DNA of 64,000 nt from Piromyces finnis (lineage: Eukaryota; Neocallimastigomycota; Neocallimastigomycetes; Neocallimastigales; Neocallimastigaceae): contig MCFH01000013.1 in the NCBI GenBank assembly GCA_002104945.1, forward strand, positions 900,033 to 964,032, in the 5' to 3' direction. The notes beneath the pieces were generated by a model. It saw nothing but the letters and a program-made list of their open reading frames with translations, did no database searches and was not told where the DNA came from. The stretch's first letter is position 1; each line of letters opens with the position of its first letter. Shown piece by piece: positions 19,001-30,200 of this stretch. Made by a program: the position numbers and the translations under genes.

Positions 19001-22000
19001 AGATGGCTCAAGGTGCTAAGCCAGGTGAAGGTGGTGAATTACCAGGTCATAAGGTTTCTGAAAGTATTGGTAAGACTAGACATTCTACTCCAGGTGTCGG
19101 TCTTATTTCCCCACCACCTCATCATGATATTTATTCTATTGAAGATCTTAAGCAATTAATTTACGATTTAAAGTGTTCTAACCCAGAAGCTCGTGTTTCT
19201 GTTAAGTTAGTATCTGAAGTTGGTGTTGGTATTGTCGCTTCTGGTGTCGCTAAGGCCAAGGCTGATCATATCCTTATTTCTGGTCACGATGGTGGTACAG
19301 GTGCTTCTAGATTAACTGGTATTAAGTATGCTGGTCTTCCATGGGAATTAGGTCTTGCTGAAACCCATCAAACTTTAGTCTTAAACGATCTTAGAGGTCG
19401 TGTTGTTCTTCAAACCGATGGTCAAATCAAGACTGGTAGAGATGTTGCCATTGCTTGTTTATTAGGTGCTGAAGAATTTGGTTTCGCTACTGCTCCATTA
19501 ATTTCCATGGGTTGTACTATGATGCGTAAGTGTCACTTAAACTCTTGCCCAGTTGGTATTGCTACTCAAGATCCAGAACTTAGAAAGCGTTTCAAGGGTC
19601 AACCAGAACATGTCATTAACTTCTTCTACTATGTTGCCGAAGAATTAAGAGAAATTATGGCCAAGTTAGGTTTCCGTACCGTTAACGAAATGGTTGGTCG
19701 TTCTGATATGTTAAAGGTTAGTGATTCTCTTGTTAATCCAAAGGCTATGACTCTTGATTTAGCTCCAATTCTTACTCCAGCTCACACTTTACGTCCAGGT
19801 GTTCCAACTTACTGTGTTAGAAAGCAAGATCACACTCTTTGGAAGCGTTTAGATAACAAGGTTATTGAAGAAGTCAAGTACAAGAAGGAAAAGGGCAGAC
19901 CAATCGAAACTGTCATGGACTTTGATGTTGTCAATACTGATCGTGCTATTGGTACCACTGTATCTTACAACGTTTCTAAGGTCTATAAGGATGCTGGTCT
20001 TCCAGACGATACCATTCAATTTAACTTGAAGGGTTCTGCTGGTCAATCTCTTGGTGCTTTCTTAGCTAAGGGTGTTACCATTAAACTTGAAGGTGATTCT
20101 AACGATTACGTTGGTAAAGGTTTATCTGGTGGTCGTATTGTTATTTACCCACCAAAGTGCTCTACCTTCAATGCTGGTGAAAACATTATCGTAGGTAATG
20201 TTTGTTTATATGGTGCCACTAGTGGTGAAGCCTTCATTAATGGTGTTGCTGCTGAACGTTTCTGTGTACGTAACAGTGGTGCCATTGCTGTTGTTGAAGG
20301 TGTTGGTGATCACGGTTGTGAATACATGACTGGTGGTCGTTGTATTATCCTCGGTAGTGTTGGTCGTAACTTTGCTGCTGGTATGAGCGGTGGTATTGCT
20401 TACATTTACGATCCAGAAGGTCAATTCCCATCCAAGTGTAACATGGAACTTGTTGGTCTTGAAACCTTGGAAGAAGAAGAAGATATTGAATTCCTTAAGG
20501 AAACCATTACTAAGCATGTTGAATACACCAACTCTGAAAAGGGTAAGGCTTTATTAGATGACTGGGAAAACACTATAAATGACTTTGTTAAGGTTATGCC
20601 AATTGATTACAAGAAGATTCTTCAAGAAAAGAAGAATAAGAAGGTTGAAGGTGAAGAAGAAGCTGCTAAAAAAACTAATGAAAAGGAAATGGAAAAGAAC
20701 AAGGAAAAAGCTAATGAAGCTATTGTTGATATTGAAGATATTACTGGTGGTGTTAATGCTGAAGCCAAGAAGGATATTGAACACTTGGATAAGATTAAGG
20801 GATTCATGAAGTACAAGAAGGAAAAGGATCATTACCGTCCAGTTAAGCGTAGAATCAACGATTGGAAGGAAGTTTCCAAGCGTTTAGATCATGATTCTCT
20901 TAAGATCCAAGCTTCTCGTTGTATGGATTGTGGTATTCCATTCTGTCAATCTGACACTGGTTGTCCACTTGGTAACATTATTCCAAAGTTCAATGAATTA
21001 GTATTCAAGGAACAATGGAAGGAAGCTTTCCTTCGTTTAACCACTACTTCTAACTTCCCAGAATTTACTGGTAGAGTTTGTCCAGCTTTATGTGAAGGTG
21101 CCTGTTGCTTAGGTGCTCAAAGTGACCCAGTTTCCGTTAAGTCTATTGAAGCTGCTATCATTGACAAGGCTTGGGAAGAAGGTTGGATTGTTCCAACTCC
21201 ACCATCCGAACGTACTGGTAAGAGAATTGCCATTATTGGTTCTGGTCCATCTGGTTTAGCTGCTGCTGATCAATTAAACAAGGCTGGTCACTCTGTTATT
21301 GTTTATGAACGTAATGATCGTATTGGTGGTCTTTTAATGTACGGTATTCCAAACATGAAGTTAGATAAGGAAATTGTCCAAAGACGTGTTGACTTAATGG
21401 CTGCTGAAGGTGTTAAGTTCATCACTGATGCTCATGTTGGTAAGGATCTCGATGCCAGAACCTTACAAAAGGATAACGATGCCTTATTAATCTGTACTGG
21501 TTCTACCTGGCCAAGAGACTTAAAGATTAAGGGTCGTGAATTAAACGGTATCTACTACGCCATGGAATACTTGGAAAGAAACACTAAGAGTTTAATCAAT
21601 TCTCACTTTACTGATGGTAAGAACATTTCCGTTAAGGATATGAATGTTATTGTTATTGGTGGTGGTGATACTGGTAACGATTGTATTGGTTCTGCCATTC
21701 GTCAAGGTGCCAAGAGTGTCACTAACTTTGAACTTTTACCACAACCACCAAAGCAACGTGCTCCAGAAAACCCATGGCCACAATGGCCACGTGTATTCCG
21801 TGTCGATTACGGTCATGAAGAAGCTATTAGCAAGTACGGTAAGGATCCAAGAGAATACTGTATCATGTCTAAGGAATTTGTTGCCGCTCCAACTGGTAAC
21901 CGTATTGCTGGTATTAAGACTGTTCGTGTTGACTGGAAGAAGGACAGTAACGGTAAATGGGAAATGACTGAAGTTCCAAACTCTGAAAAGATCTTCCCAG

Positions 22001-22350
22001 CCGATATTGTCTTCCTTAGTATGGGTTTCTGTGGTCCAGAAGATACTATTACTAAGCAATTAGGTGTTCAACAAGATCGTCGTACTAACATTATTACTCC
22101 AAAGGATGGATTCCAAACCTCTATTCCAGGTGTCTTTGCTGCTGGTGATTGTCGTCGTGGTCAATCCTTAGTTGTTTGGGGTGTTAGTGAAGGTCGTCGT
22201 GCTGCTCGTGAAATTGATTTATACTTGATGGGTAATACTGTCTTACCAGTTACTGGTGGTATGACTAAACGTGCTCCATCTGATATTCAACTTCAAATTG
22301 AAGAAGCTCCACCAACCGCTAACCAAAACAACCACAACATGCACTCTTAA
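16054..22350 (+). CDS. GLT1: Glutamate synthase, NADH-type (GOGAT), fused large and small domains
   Basis: Converts glutamine plus 2-oxoglutarate to two glutamates using NAD(P)H; with glutamine synthetase it assimilates ammonium. The 2,098-residue length matches fungal Glt1 (about 2,145). After a short propeptide, Cys32 in DSCGVGF is the class II amidotransferase nucleophile, exposed after cleavage. Then come the central domain (about 480-770), the FMN synthase domain (about 830-1200) with a 3Fe-4S cluster at Cys1154, Cys1160 and Cys1165 (CTMMRKCHLNSC), and the GXGXG helix domain (about 1250-1500). A Lys/Glu-rich linker leads to the GltD-like part from about 1590, with CMDCGIPFC, CPALCEGAC, the FAD site IIGSGPSGLAAADQL and the NAD(P)H site VIVIGGGDTGNDC. 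All key motifs are intact. One exon, and codons strongly biased to GGT, CCA, AAG and GCT, unlike its neighbours, which suggests high expression. NADH preference is inferred from the fused fungal type. Confidence 0.97.
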   Translation: MMEYKEEGFQSWANALPEKQGLYDPENEKDSCGVGFVVSIKGERSNDILVKGKPLLVNMTHRGAVSADPRDGDGAGVMTGIPYEFFADDIKEKFKLELPPPGQYACGNIFFNPEQKALQESKEAFEGFASDLGLIVLCWRVVPTDNSMLGPSTLSKEPAILQPFVTLASTSDEASEFDMAHFEKQLYFLRKQTTHALSIKNWFYICSLSNKTIVYKGLFTPVQVYNYYRDLNAPNYLTHFALVHSRFSTNTFPSWDRAQPMRWCAHNGEINTLRGNKNWMRAREGVMKSATFGKKIEDIYPIIEVGGSDSAAFDNVLELLVINGALTMPEAIMLMIPEAISSDIEMEPYKRNFYRWASCLMEPWDGPALFTFSDGRYVGANLDRNGLRPCRYYITKDDIMICGSEVGAITTEPEEISSKGRLMPGRMLLVDTKEGKIIDDRELKKSICNKHDFGTWIENNMIKLESVVKYAKDNHYFKSNILDKTTFAQDPRAIAFGYTHEQVNMLFTPIFNEGKEALGSMGNDQPLACLSLQPRLPYDYFRELFAQVTNPPIDPIREEIIMSLDCAVGPEGNILEVTEDQCQRLFLPSPFISIDELSAIKDMDRMNPTWRVKTIDITYPKEEGIKGYIATLDRICDEVTQAINDGYKIAVLSDRNTSKKRIAISTLIAVGGVHHHLVRQKLRSRIALIAETAEAREVHHFCVLVGYGADGICPYLALEIMFKLHREGLVNEGVTCEKIVENYRDAVNHGILKVMSKMGISTLQSYKGAQIFEALGVDSSVVDRCFVGTASRIKGINFEILALDAIYLHDRAWPTRTTAKLRTLPESGDYHWRHGGENRINTPKAVAELQDAVRNKNSDAYKRYSETSQEAIKNCTLRGLLEFKKNTNSIPIEFVEPWTSIVKRFCTGAMSYGSISYEAHTTLALAMNRLGGKSNTGEGGEDPERFKKLENGDSLRSAIKQVASGRFGVTSHYLSESQELQIKMAQGAKPGEGGELPGHKVSESIGKTRHSTPGVGLISPPPHHDIYSIEDLKQLIYDLKCSNPEARVSVKLVSEVGVGIVASGVAKAKADHILISGHDGGTGASRLTGIKYAGLPWELGLAETHQTLVLNDLRGRVVLQTDGQIKTGRDVAIACLLGAEEFGFATAPLISMGCTMMRKCHLNSCPVGIATQDPELRKRFKGQPEHVINFFYYVAEELREIMAKLGFRTVNEMVGRSDMLKVSDSLVNPKAMTLDLAPILTPAHTLRPGVPTYCVRKQDHTLWKRLDNKVIEEVKYKKEKGRPIETVMDFDVVNTDRAIGTTVSYNVSKVYKDAGLPDDTIQFNLKGSAGQSLGAFLAKGVTIKLEGDSNDYVGKGLSGGRIVIYPPKCSTFNAGENIIVGNVCLYGATSGEAFINGVAAERFCVRNSGAIAVVEGVGDHGCEYMTGGRCIILGSVGRNFAAGMSGGIAYIYDPEGQFPSKCNMELVGLETLEEEEDIEFLKETITKHVEYTNSEKGKALLDDWENTINDFVKVMPIDYKKILQEKKNKKVEGEEEAAKKTNEKEMEKNKEKANEAIVDIEDITGGVNAEAKKDIEHLDKIKGFMKYKKEKDHYRPVKRRINDWKEVSKRLDHDSLKIQASRCMDCGIPFCQSDTGCPLGNIIPKFNELVFKEQWKEAFLRLTTTSNFPEFTGRVCPALCEGACCLGAQSDPVSVKSIEAAIIDKAWEEGWIVPTPPSERTGKRIAIIGSGPSGLAAADQLNKAGHSVIVYERNDRIGGLLMYGIPNMKLDKEIVQRRVDLMAAEGVKFITDAHVGKDLDARTLQKDNDALLICTGSTWPRDLKIKGRELNGIYYAMEYLERNTKSLINSHFTDGKNISVKDMNVIVIGGGDTGNDCIGSAIRQGAKSVTNFELLPQPPKQRAPENPWPQWPRVFRVDYGHEEAISKYGKDPREYCIMSKEFVAAPTGNRIAGIKTVRVDWKKDSNGKWEMTEVPNSEKIFPADIVFLSMGFCGPEDTITKQLGVQQDRRTNIITPKDGFQTSIPGVFAAGDCRRGQSLVVWGVSEGRRAAREIDLYLMGNTVLPVTGGMTKRAPSDIQLQIEEAPPTANQNNHNMHS

Positions 22351-23598
22351 AAAAAAGTGTAATCATTTTACTCCTCCTCCTCCTCCTCCTCCCTATCTCT
22401 CCTATCCTTAACAAAAGAATTATTCTTTTTTTTTTTTTTTTAAAAAAAAAACAAACACAAAAAGCAAAAATCAAACACAAAAATGCTTTTCAAGTATTAT
22501 ATATCCACTTTAAAAAATGTTTTAATGTTTATATACACTCACCCAAAGGGAAAACCAAGAAAGAAAAAAAAAACTACCTTCCAAAAAAAAAATAACCAAA
22601 ATTTCAAAATAAAAAAAAAGTAATTAATTGTATAATAATACCTTTTTAAAATAATACTATTAAATTTTATATCATAATAGAAGAAACAACTAAACAAAAC
22701 AAAAAATAGTTTTTTTTTATCAACAATCAAAATTATTTAAGAATTATTTATATTTATTTATTTTTTTTAAAAAAAAAATTTTTTTTAAAACTTTTTTTTA
22801 ATCATTAACTAATAATAGAAAAAGTAGGTAAACTTTTTATCATTAAAATATTATTATATTTTAGAAGAAAACAAATAGGTGTTTTCTCTCTTTTTTTTTA
22901 TTTTTAACTTTTATATTTTTTATTTACAGCTAAAATATTTATTATAATCAATGATTAAGGAAAAATAACACACACACACACCCATCCTTTTTTGATTTAT
23001 AAATATTTATAAAGTTAAATAATAATATAAATATATTTTTTTATTAAAAAAAAAAAAAAAAAAAAAAAAGCATTTAATAAATAAAAAAAAATATAAAATA
23101 TAAAAATTTAAAGATTTTTTTTTTTTTCTTTTTCATTAGAGTGTCAAAGATTAGAGATAAAATAATAATTGGATAAGGGAAAAAAAAAAAGTATTTTATA
23201 ATAAATAAAGGGAAAATGAACCGACTGGCCAGATCCAATTTCAAATAAATTAATACTACGCATCATTCTTTTTTTTTTTTTTAAAAAAGTTTTTCTTTTC
23301 TCGATTATTATTATTTGTTATGGAGGAGGAAGGTTGTGGAATTCATTGTATAGGTTAAAATTTATGAGGCATAAGTCTTTTGGTAAAAAAAAAAAGATTT
23401 TATTTTTAATTTTTTTTTTTTTTTAATATTTATTATATTTTAATCGTGTTATAATTATTTTATAAAAAAAAAGGTTTTTAAAGTTTTTTTTTTTAATTTT
23501 CTTCTTCTCGGCGGAAATACTCCCGAGATTCTTTATATTAATATAAAAAGTGAAAAAAAAAAAAAAAAGAATTGATTACGCTTAATAAATATGAATAT

Positions 23599-23664
<66 letters not shown>

Positions 23665-23711
23665 AATATCATTTTAATACATAGTTTTCTCAATAATATA
23701 CAAGGATTTGT

Positions 23712-23757
<46 letters not shown>

Positions 23758-23832
23758 CAAATCATCATGATAAATAATTACAGAAAAAAAAAAATCCATC
23801 ATCAATATACTTTGTATTTAACAATTTCTCCA

Positions 23833-23866
<34 letters not shown>

Positions 23867-24757
23867 GTAATAAATACTATAGTCCTTTTTTTTTTTTCTC
23901 TATTTAAAAAAAAGTCTGGATAAAAGTTTGGTAAAGAAAATATTCTTTTGGTATAACAAAAAAAATAGCAAGAAGGTTTAATTTACTAGATTATAATATA
24001 TATTTGATACATAATATGTTTGAAATTTTTTACATATTCAGTGTATCCTTTCTTTTTTTATTATTTTTCTATGATACCCTACTCTTTTTGATCTTGATAA
24101 AGTTAATTATTGTTGATAATAACTCTAATCATACTTGGAGGCATAATAATCATAAACATAATGGTAATAATAATAATTAATATCCTAATTTGAATATTTC
24201 ATTGTCTTATTAATTATTTTTCAGAATGCTTTGATTGAAATTTTTATAATAAAAGATTATTCAACTTTTATAATTCTACATATTAAATGTTTTTTTTTTT
24301 TTTTTAATAAAATTTGTATAATTATCAACTTTTTTTTACTTTTGAGTTTATAAAATTTAAATATTTTAGATCTATGATTATATACATCACTATTTATATG
24401 TATGAATTATTCTTGAGTGTATTAATAGTCAGTACTAATGGTTAAACTTTAGGATTTTTTTTTTTCAAAGTTGTTTTTTAAAAAATTCATTTGGAATTAT
24501 TTTGTATTTCAAGTATAAATCATGTTCTATTATCGAAAACTTGTGGGAAATTAATAGGTATAAAAAGTATTACATATTCGTTTTTAGTATTGTTTCTTTT
24601 CTTCTTTTACCAATGAATAATGATTAGAATTAAATATTGAAATGAATTTTTTTTACAATTTTTAATACTAATTTTTATATGATTTTAACCTTTTTTTTTT
24701 TTTAATTATTAAAATTTAAAAATTAAAGTTTAAAATTTTTTATATATATGGTACAGT

Positions 24758-24790
<33 letters not shown>

Positions 24791-24814
24791 ACTCCAACCC
24801 AAAATTGTTGAAAT
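22351..24814. other. Intergenic: GLT1 3' flank and ERI1 upstream region
   Basis: About 2.5 kb with a (CTC)n tract just after GLT1, many A and T homopolymers, a TA run near 23635-23660, a T run of about 45 at 23714-23757 and an (AAT)n tract near 23836. Two GC-richer islands stand out: ACTGGCCAG at about 23224 and a hairpin at 23506-23528. No supported gene. Confidence 0.55.
23506..23528. other. GC-rich inverted repeat TCTCGG...CCGAGA
   Basis: Six-base arms around an 11-base spacer, in DNA otherwise almost free of G and C. The outer CGG and CCG half-sites resemble a zinc-cluster (Zn2Cys6) binding dyad, but this is only similarity. It lies 1.3 kb upstream of the ERI1-type gene and 1.2 kb downstream of GLT1. 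Confidence 0.3.
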
Positions 24815-25162
24815 ATGGCAGATGAAATTCGTAAAGATTCGTCACTAGATGATGATAGTAATATAGAAGAATTAGGCCATAAAATAGAAAACATAGCAAT
24901 AAAAGATACAATTGAAGATAATAAAGAAACATCAGTTAATTCGGTAACAGTACAAGATGATAACAATTTATTAAATAAATTAAAGAAATTTAATAATGTA
25001 ACTGAACTAAGAAAAGAAATGTCAAGATTAGGTTTAAGTTTAAAAGGAAATAAAGATGAATTAAAAAAAAGATATAAAAAATATATAAAAAAACAAGAAG
25101 AAAAAGAAAAGAATAAGTAAATTTTGATTATTTTCAACTATTTATTATTATTAATTAAATTA

Positions 25163-25195
<33 letters not shown>

Positions 25196-26464
25196 TTTTT
25201 TTTTTTTTTACTTTTATTTAATTCGAAATCCGTTTTAATACATTTAATAATAATACAATAATTATTAACACTATTATCTTTTATCTATTTTATTTTCTAT
25301 CTCTATAAATTCCTTTTTTTATTTTTTGAAAAAAAAAAAAAAAGGAATAAAGTATATCAAACACCACAACCTTTTAAATATTATTGTGTAATTGATTATG
25401 AAGCAACATGTGTAGAAGGTGGTGGCCTTGATTATCCAAATGAAATTATTGAATTTCCAGCAGTTTTAGTTAGAAGTTGGACAAATACCGTTGTATGTAT
25501 TTTAAAGAATTACAAAAATAATTTTTTTTTACTCACTATTTATTTTTAACTTTAATGTATTAATCACCACCATCTCTCTTTTTTTTTTTTTTTTTTTAAT
25601 TAAAATTTAAAAATATTAAAAAGGAAGATGAATTTCATGAATATGTTAAACCAATAAACGAACCCATATTAACACAATATTGTAAAGATTTAACGGGAAT
25701 AACACAAGTATGTATATCTATTATCTAATTGAATTGTAGTTTTAATTTGAAATTTCTCAAACCATATTATTATTATTTGTTTTATATTAAATCATTTTAT
25801 TTATTTTATACTCTATATATTTTTATATTATATTATACTATTACTATTACTATTACTATTACTATTACTATTACTATTACTATTACTATTACTATTACTA
25901 TTACTATTATTATTACTATTACTATTACTATTACTATTACTATTACTATTACTATTACTATTACTATTACTATTACTATTACTATTACTATTACCGATTA
26001 CTATTTTATTTTTTATTTTATTTTATTTATTTATTTATTTTTTTTTTTTGAAATTATCCTAGGAACAAGTAGATAAAGCAGACTATTTCCCAAAAGTATT
26101 AGAAAAATTTGAAAAATGGTTAAATTTATATTCAGAGTTTCCATATCAAAATGTATGTTTTGTTACCGATGGACCATGGGATATTCGTGACTTTATTCGT
26201 AAACAATGTATAATATCTCAGATAGAAAGACCCGTCTACTTTTATAAATGGAATAATTTACGAAAGACATTTAAATATTTTTATAAGCTAAGTAATCAAA
26301 AACGTCTTAATGAGATGTTAGAATATCTAGGTATGACTTTTGAAGGTCATGAACATTGTGGATTAGATGATACCCGTAATATAACAAGAATCGTTCAACG
26401 AATGTTGGATTCAAAATGTTTTTTTAAATATAATATAGAATATCCTTTATCAAAAAAACAATAG
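24815..26464 (+). CDS. ERI1-type 3'-5' exoribonuclease with SAP domain, 4 exons
   Basis: DEDDh exonuclease of the ERI1/3'hExo family, which trims histone mRNA stem-loops, 5.8S rRNA 3' ends and small RNAs in other eukaryotes. Exons 24815-25116, 25345-25492, 25624-25707 and 26063-26464 join in phase to a 311-residue protein. Exon 1 ends with a SAP-like helix pair (VTELRKEMSRLGLSLKGNKD). The exonuclease follows: YYCVIDYEATC carries the first Asp and Glu, TDGPWDIRDF the second Asp, and HEHCGLDDTRN the catalytic His and last Asp, so the active site is complete. EIIEFPAVLV and CKDLTGITQEQVDKADYFP match the family closely. The start is the first ATG after a T run. The third intron contains a large ACTATT array. 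Substrate is inferred from family. Confidence 0.93.
25836..25994. repeat. (ACTATT)n hexanucleotide array in an ERI1 intron
   Basis: About 26 near-perfect ACTATT units inside the third intron of the ERI1-type gene, between donor GTATGT at 25708 and acceptor AG at 26061-26062. It makes this intron about 355 bases, roughly twice the length of the next longest in the gene. A translated Thr-Ile repeat here is an artefact. Confidence 0.9.
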
Positions 26465-27247
26465 GAAAAAAAAAAAAAAAAAATTCTTTTTTTATTAACA
26501 AAATGTCTTTTTTTTTTTTTTTTTCCATAGTAATATTTTGAATGATAAAGAATAATTATTACTACTAAAATAATGATAATAATGAAATAAAAGGAAGGAT
26601 AATAATGAAATATAAAAAAAATAATAATAAAATAAAAATAATTATGATTTTTTTTTTTTTTAAATATGATAACTATATTTTAATGGTACACTTTTATAAT
26701 TAGTTTGTGACGACATAGGTATTTAATTCAAAAGTAAAAAATGAAAAACCTATAGATTTATTTTTAAATAGTTAATATTATTTTATTAGTATTATTATTA
26801 TTATAATTATTAGTATAGTAGTTGTATATATTAAAAGGTTATTTATATAAAGGATATATTAATATTTTATGATTGTTATTATATTATTGATAATAGTTTG
26901 TTATATATATATATATATTAAAATTATTATTATTAGTTTATATAATAATAAAGATAATTATTATTATTATTATTATTATTTTGTTAAAATGATATTAAAA
27001 GATGAGATGTTGTATAGTTATATTATTTAGATAGATTATTTATATATAATTTTTTTTTTTTTTTTTTCTTTTTTTTCTTTTTTTTTTTTTATAAAGTATA
27101 TATAAAAAAAAGATAATAATAATAAAAAAGAATTTAAAAAAAAGAAAAAAATAATAATATGACTATAGTATTAAAATCAAAAAAATAGTATTTTTATTAT
27201 ATATTTTTTTTTTTTTTTTTTTAAAAAAACACTTCAATATAATTTGA
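26465..27247. other. Tail-to-tail intergenic region
   Basis: About 780 bases between the convergent 3' ends of the ERI1-type gene (+) and the cyclin gene (-). Holds AATAAT runs and T tracts. No gene or specific element seen. Confidence 0.6.
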
Positions 27248-30200
27248 TTATGAAATTGATCGTCTATTAGTGCTCACTACAGATATTCTAGAGGAAGGTG
27301 ATTTACAAACATTAATGGTGTTAGCTATTGGTGAAGAACGATTTATTATAGAAGAAGAGGAGGCTGATTCAATGTTTGACATAGAATGTGAAATATGTTT
27401 TAATTTTGAGATATCAGTATAATATGATTCTTTACTTAATTTTAATCCAATTTCTGTATTTGTTGACATTGAAGTGAAGGAACTATGCTTTTTTCCATCA
27501 AGTTTTAACTCTGTTTTAGCTTCATTTGCATATTCACCCTCAGAAGGAATTGGTGGAAGTCCTTTATTTGCATTAGATATTTTTTTTATATTGTCATTTT
27601 TGTTTTGGGCTTTACTTTGATGACTTTGACTTTGCTTCTTAGTAAAGATTTTACTACCAGATTCTAAAATTAATGACATGGTCTTCTTAATTCCAGACTT
27701 TTTAGAATGAACCTTTATAATTTTTGGTTCTTTACGACCTCCGGTAATAGTAGCTATTTTTTCCTTTGGCTTACTTTCTGGTATAATTTTATATTTATTA
27801 TCCTCACTTTTACTTGCACTGATGTTACTCAAATTACTAAGATTAGAATATCTACGAATAACTCTAACTTCTTCACCAATTAGAGGACTTGTTCTGGAAC
27901 TCATATATGGACTAGTTCTAGAACTCATATATGGACTGGTTCTAGTGCTCATATATGGACTGGTTTTAGAGGCCATGTATGGACTAGTTTTTGTACCATA
28001 AATTGGTGTACTATTCGTTCTGATAGCTTTCTTTATAATACGATGTGGTGGTGGAAGAGATTTATCAATTATTATATGACTATGACTGTGACTATCAATA
28101 CTAATTGGATTTGAATTAATTGATGAAAAACTAGTATTTACAAAATCGCTTCTACTTCTAATACTAATACGTTCAGATTTACGATCTTTTTCACGATCGT
28201 AAAATTCATCAATACTACTACGAATTGAACCGAGATAACTAGTATTATCAACTTCTTCATGGTTAATGTAATAGTTTATATTACTATCTGATTGATCATC
28301 ATTTGTTCCAACAATAGAACTGATATAACTGTGTTCAATAGGTCTGTAGCTTTCTCTTTCAGAATTAAAATCAGCATCAGCTTCATTTGAATTAACAGAT
28401 ATAATAGTATTGGCTATTTTTCCATTGTCGGTTAATTCATTTTTAATATTTTCAATGTGGAATGAAAAATTATCATAGATAAATGAATCAAAATTGCATT
28501 CACTGTATCTGTTATACTTATTGTTTCTTGAAATTATACTTTGATTATCAAGATGATAGGTTGATATTGATGAATAACGTCTATTTTCAATATCAAGCAT
28601 CTTTTTAGCATATGCTTCTGGATTATATTTTACATAAACAACATTTCCTTCTTTATTTGATAATTCTGTTTGGTTATCTTGATCAATTTCTTCATACTGT
28701 TCAAGTTGTTCAGGTTGTTGCTTATATTGATCAATTTCTTCATACTGTTCAAGTTGTTCAGGTTGTTGTTTATATTGATCAATTTCTTCATATTGTTCAA
28801 GTTGTACAGGTTGTGGTTCATATTGATCAATTTCTTCATACTGTTCAAGTTGTTCAGGTTGTTTATCTTGATCAATTTCTTCATATTGTTCAAGTTGTAC
28901 AGATTGTGGTTCATATTGATCAATTTTTTCGTATTGTTCAAGTTGTTCAAGCTGTTCAATTTGATTATAATGTTCATATTGCTCAGTTTGTTCATGTTCA
29001 GTTTTTTCATATTCAGTCATTTCACCATTTTCTTCGACCTTTTTATCATTATTTTGAATAGAGTTTTCATATTTAGTACATTCAGTTTGCTTACTTTGCT
29101 CATATGATTCAGAATATTCAGAATGCTCAGTTTGTTGAGATTGTTTAAATTCATATTTTTCATGATCATAATAATTAGTTTTTTCAGTTTGGATAAATTC
29201 ATTATCTCCGAATTTAAATTGCTCATTTTCAGGTTCCTTAGCTTTATATTGCTTAGATGGCTCATCTTCAGATTCATTTATATATTCATTGATTACACTT
29301 TCATTAAAATGGTGAGTATCAATAATATTGATATCTTTATCCTTATCATCATGTATATTATTATTTATATTTTGGATATTTTCTAATTCATCACCACTAT
29401 TTTGTTCTCTGTTTAAATCCTCATTTTCTGTATGTAAGACATCTATTTTTTCTTCATTTTCATTTATTTCATTCTTCTGGATAGTTTGCCTATCTTCTTC
29501 ATTATCAGAATACTTTATTACTGAGCTACTTTTATTAATAGAAAAAGATGTATCTTCTGAATTGCTTATAGTACTAATATTATTTAACTTACTCTTATCT
29601 TTTGTATAATTATTAAAATTATTATTATTATTATTAGTATGATTTATGATATTAAATCTAAAACTGCTACTATAGCTTCTGCTACGATTAATAAGACCCT
29701 TGTCATTATTATTACAGTTTTTATTAGATATACTATTACTTCTGAAAGATTTTTTGTTATTATCACCCAAATGTTGATAATCATTAGAGAATCTATTATT
29801 ATTTGATTTCTTTTTAAAGAAATTAGAAAATCCTGAACGTCTTTTGTTATAATAGGAACCATTATCTGTTACTTGTGATGATGCTGATGACGCTATGGAT
29901 AGATTATTGCTATTATATACAATAGGGAAGCTACTACTCATATATCCATAATTTATATTAGGATCAAAGCATCCACTATTTCTATTTAAACTATCATTTC
30001 TGAAAATATCATTTGAATAATTTTTTCTTGTATTATCGTAAGAAAAACTATGATTAATGATTCCATCATAATTATTAGAGTTTTGATATTCATTAGTACA
30101 ACTATTACTACGAGGTATTGGATCAAAGCCATACATTGTGTTTATTGTAGGTTGACTATTAGGATAAAGATATTGATTTGGAATATTACTTCTAACATTT

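Noticed and set aside
17229-22059. Several antisense or shifted frames within GLT1
   Set aside because: They arise from the biased codons of the long real gene and have no domain-like sequence.
23572-23907. 111-residue frame of Lys, Ile-Tyr, Phe and Asn runs
   Set aside because: Pure homopolymer and dinucleotide translation; no start context or conserved residues.
25729-26076. 115-residue Thr-Ile repeat frame
   Set aside because: It spans an ERI1 intron and is the translated ACTATT array.
28612-29862. Overlapping frames on both strands in the cyclin tail
   Set aside because: Off-frame readings of the Gln/Glu repeat; the main frame is continuous over 5 kb.
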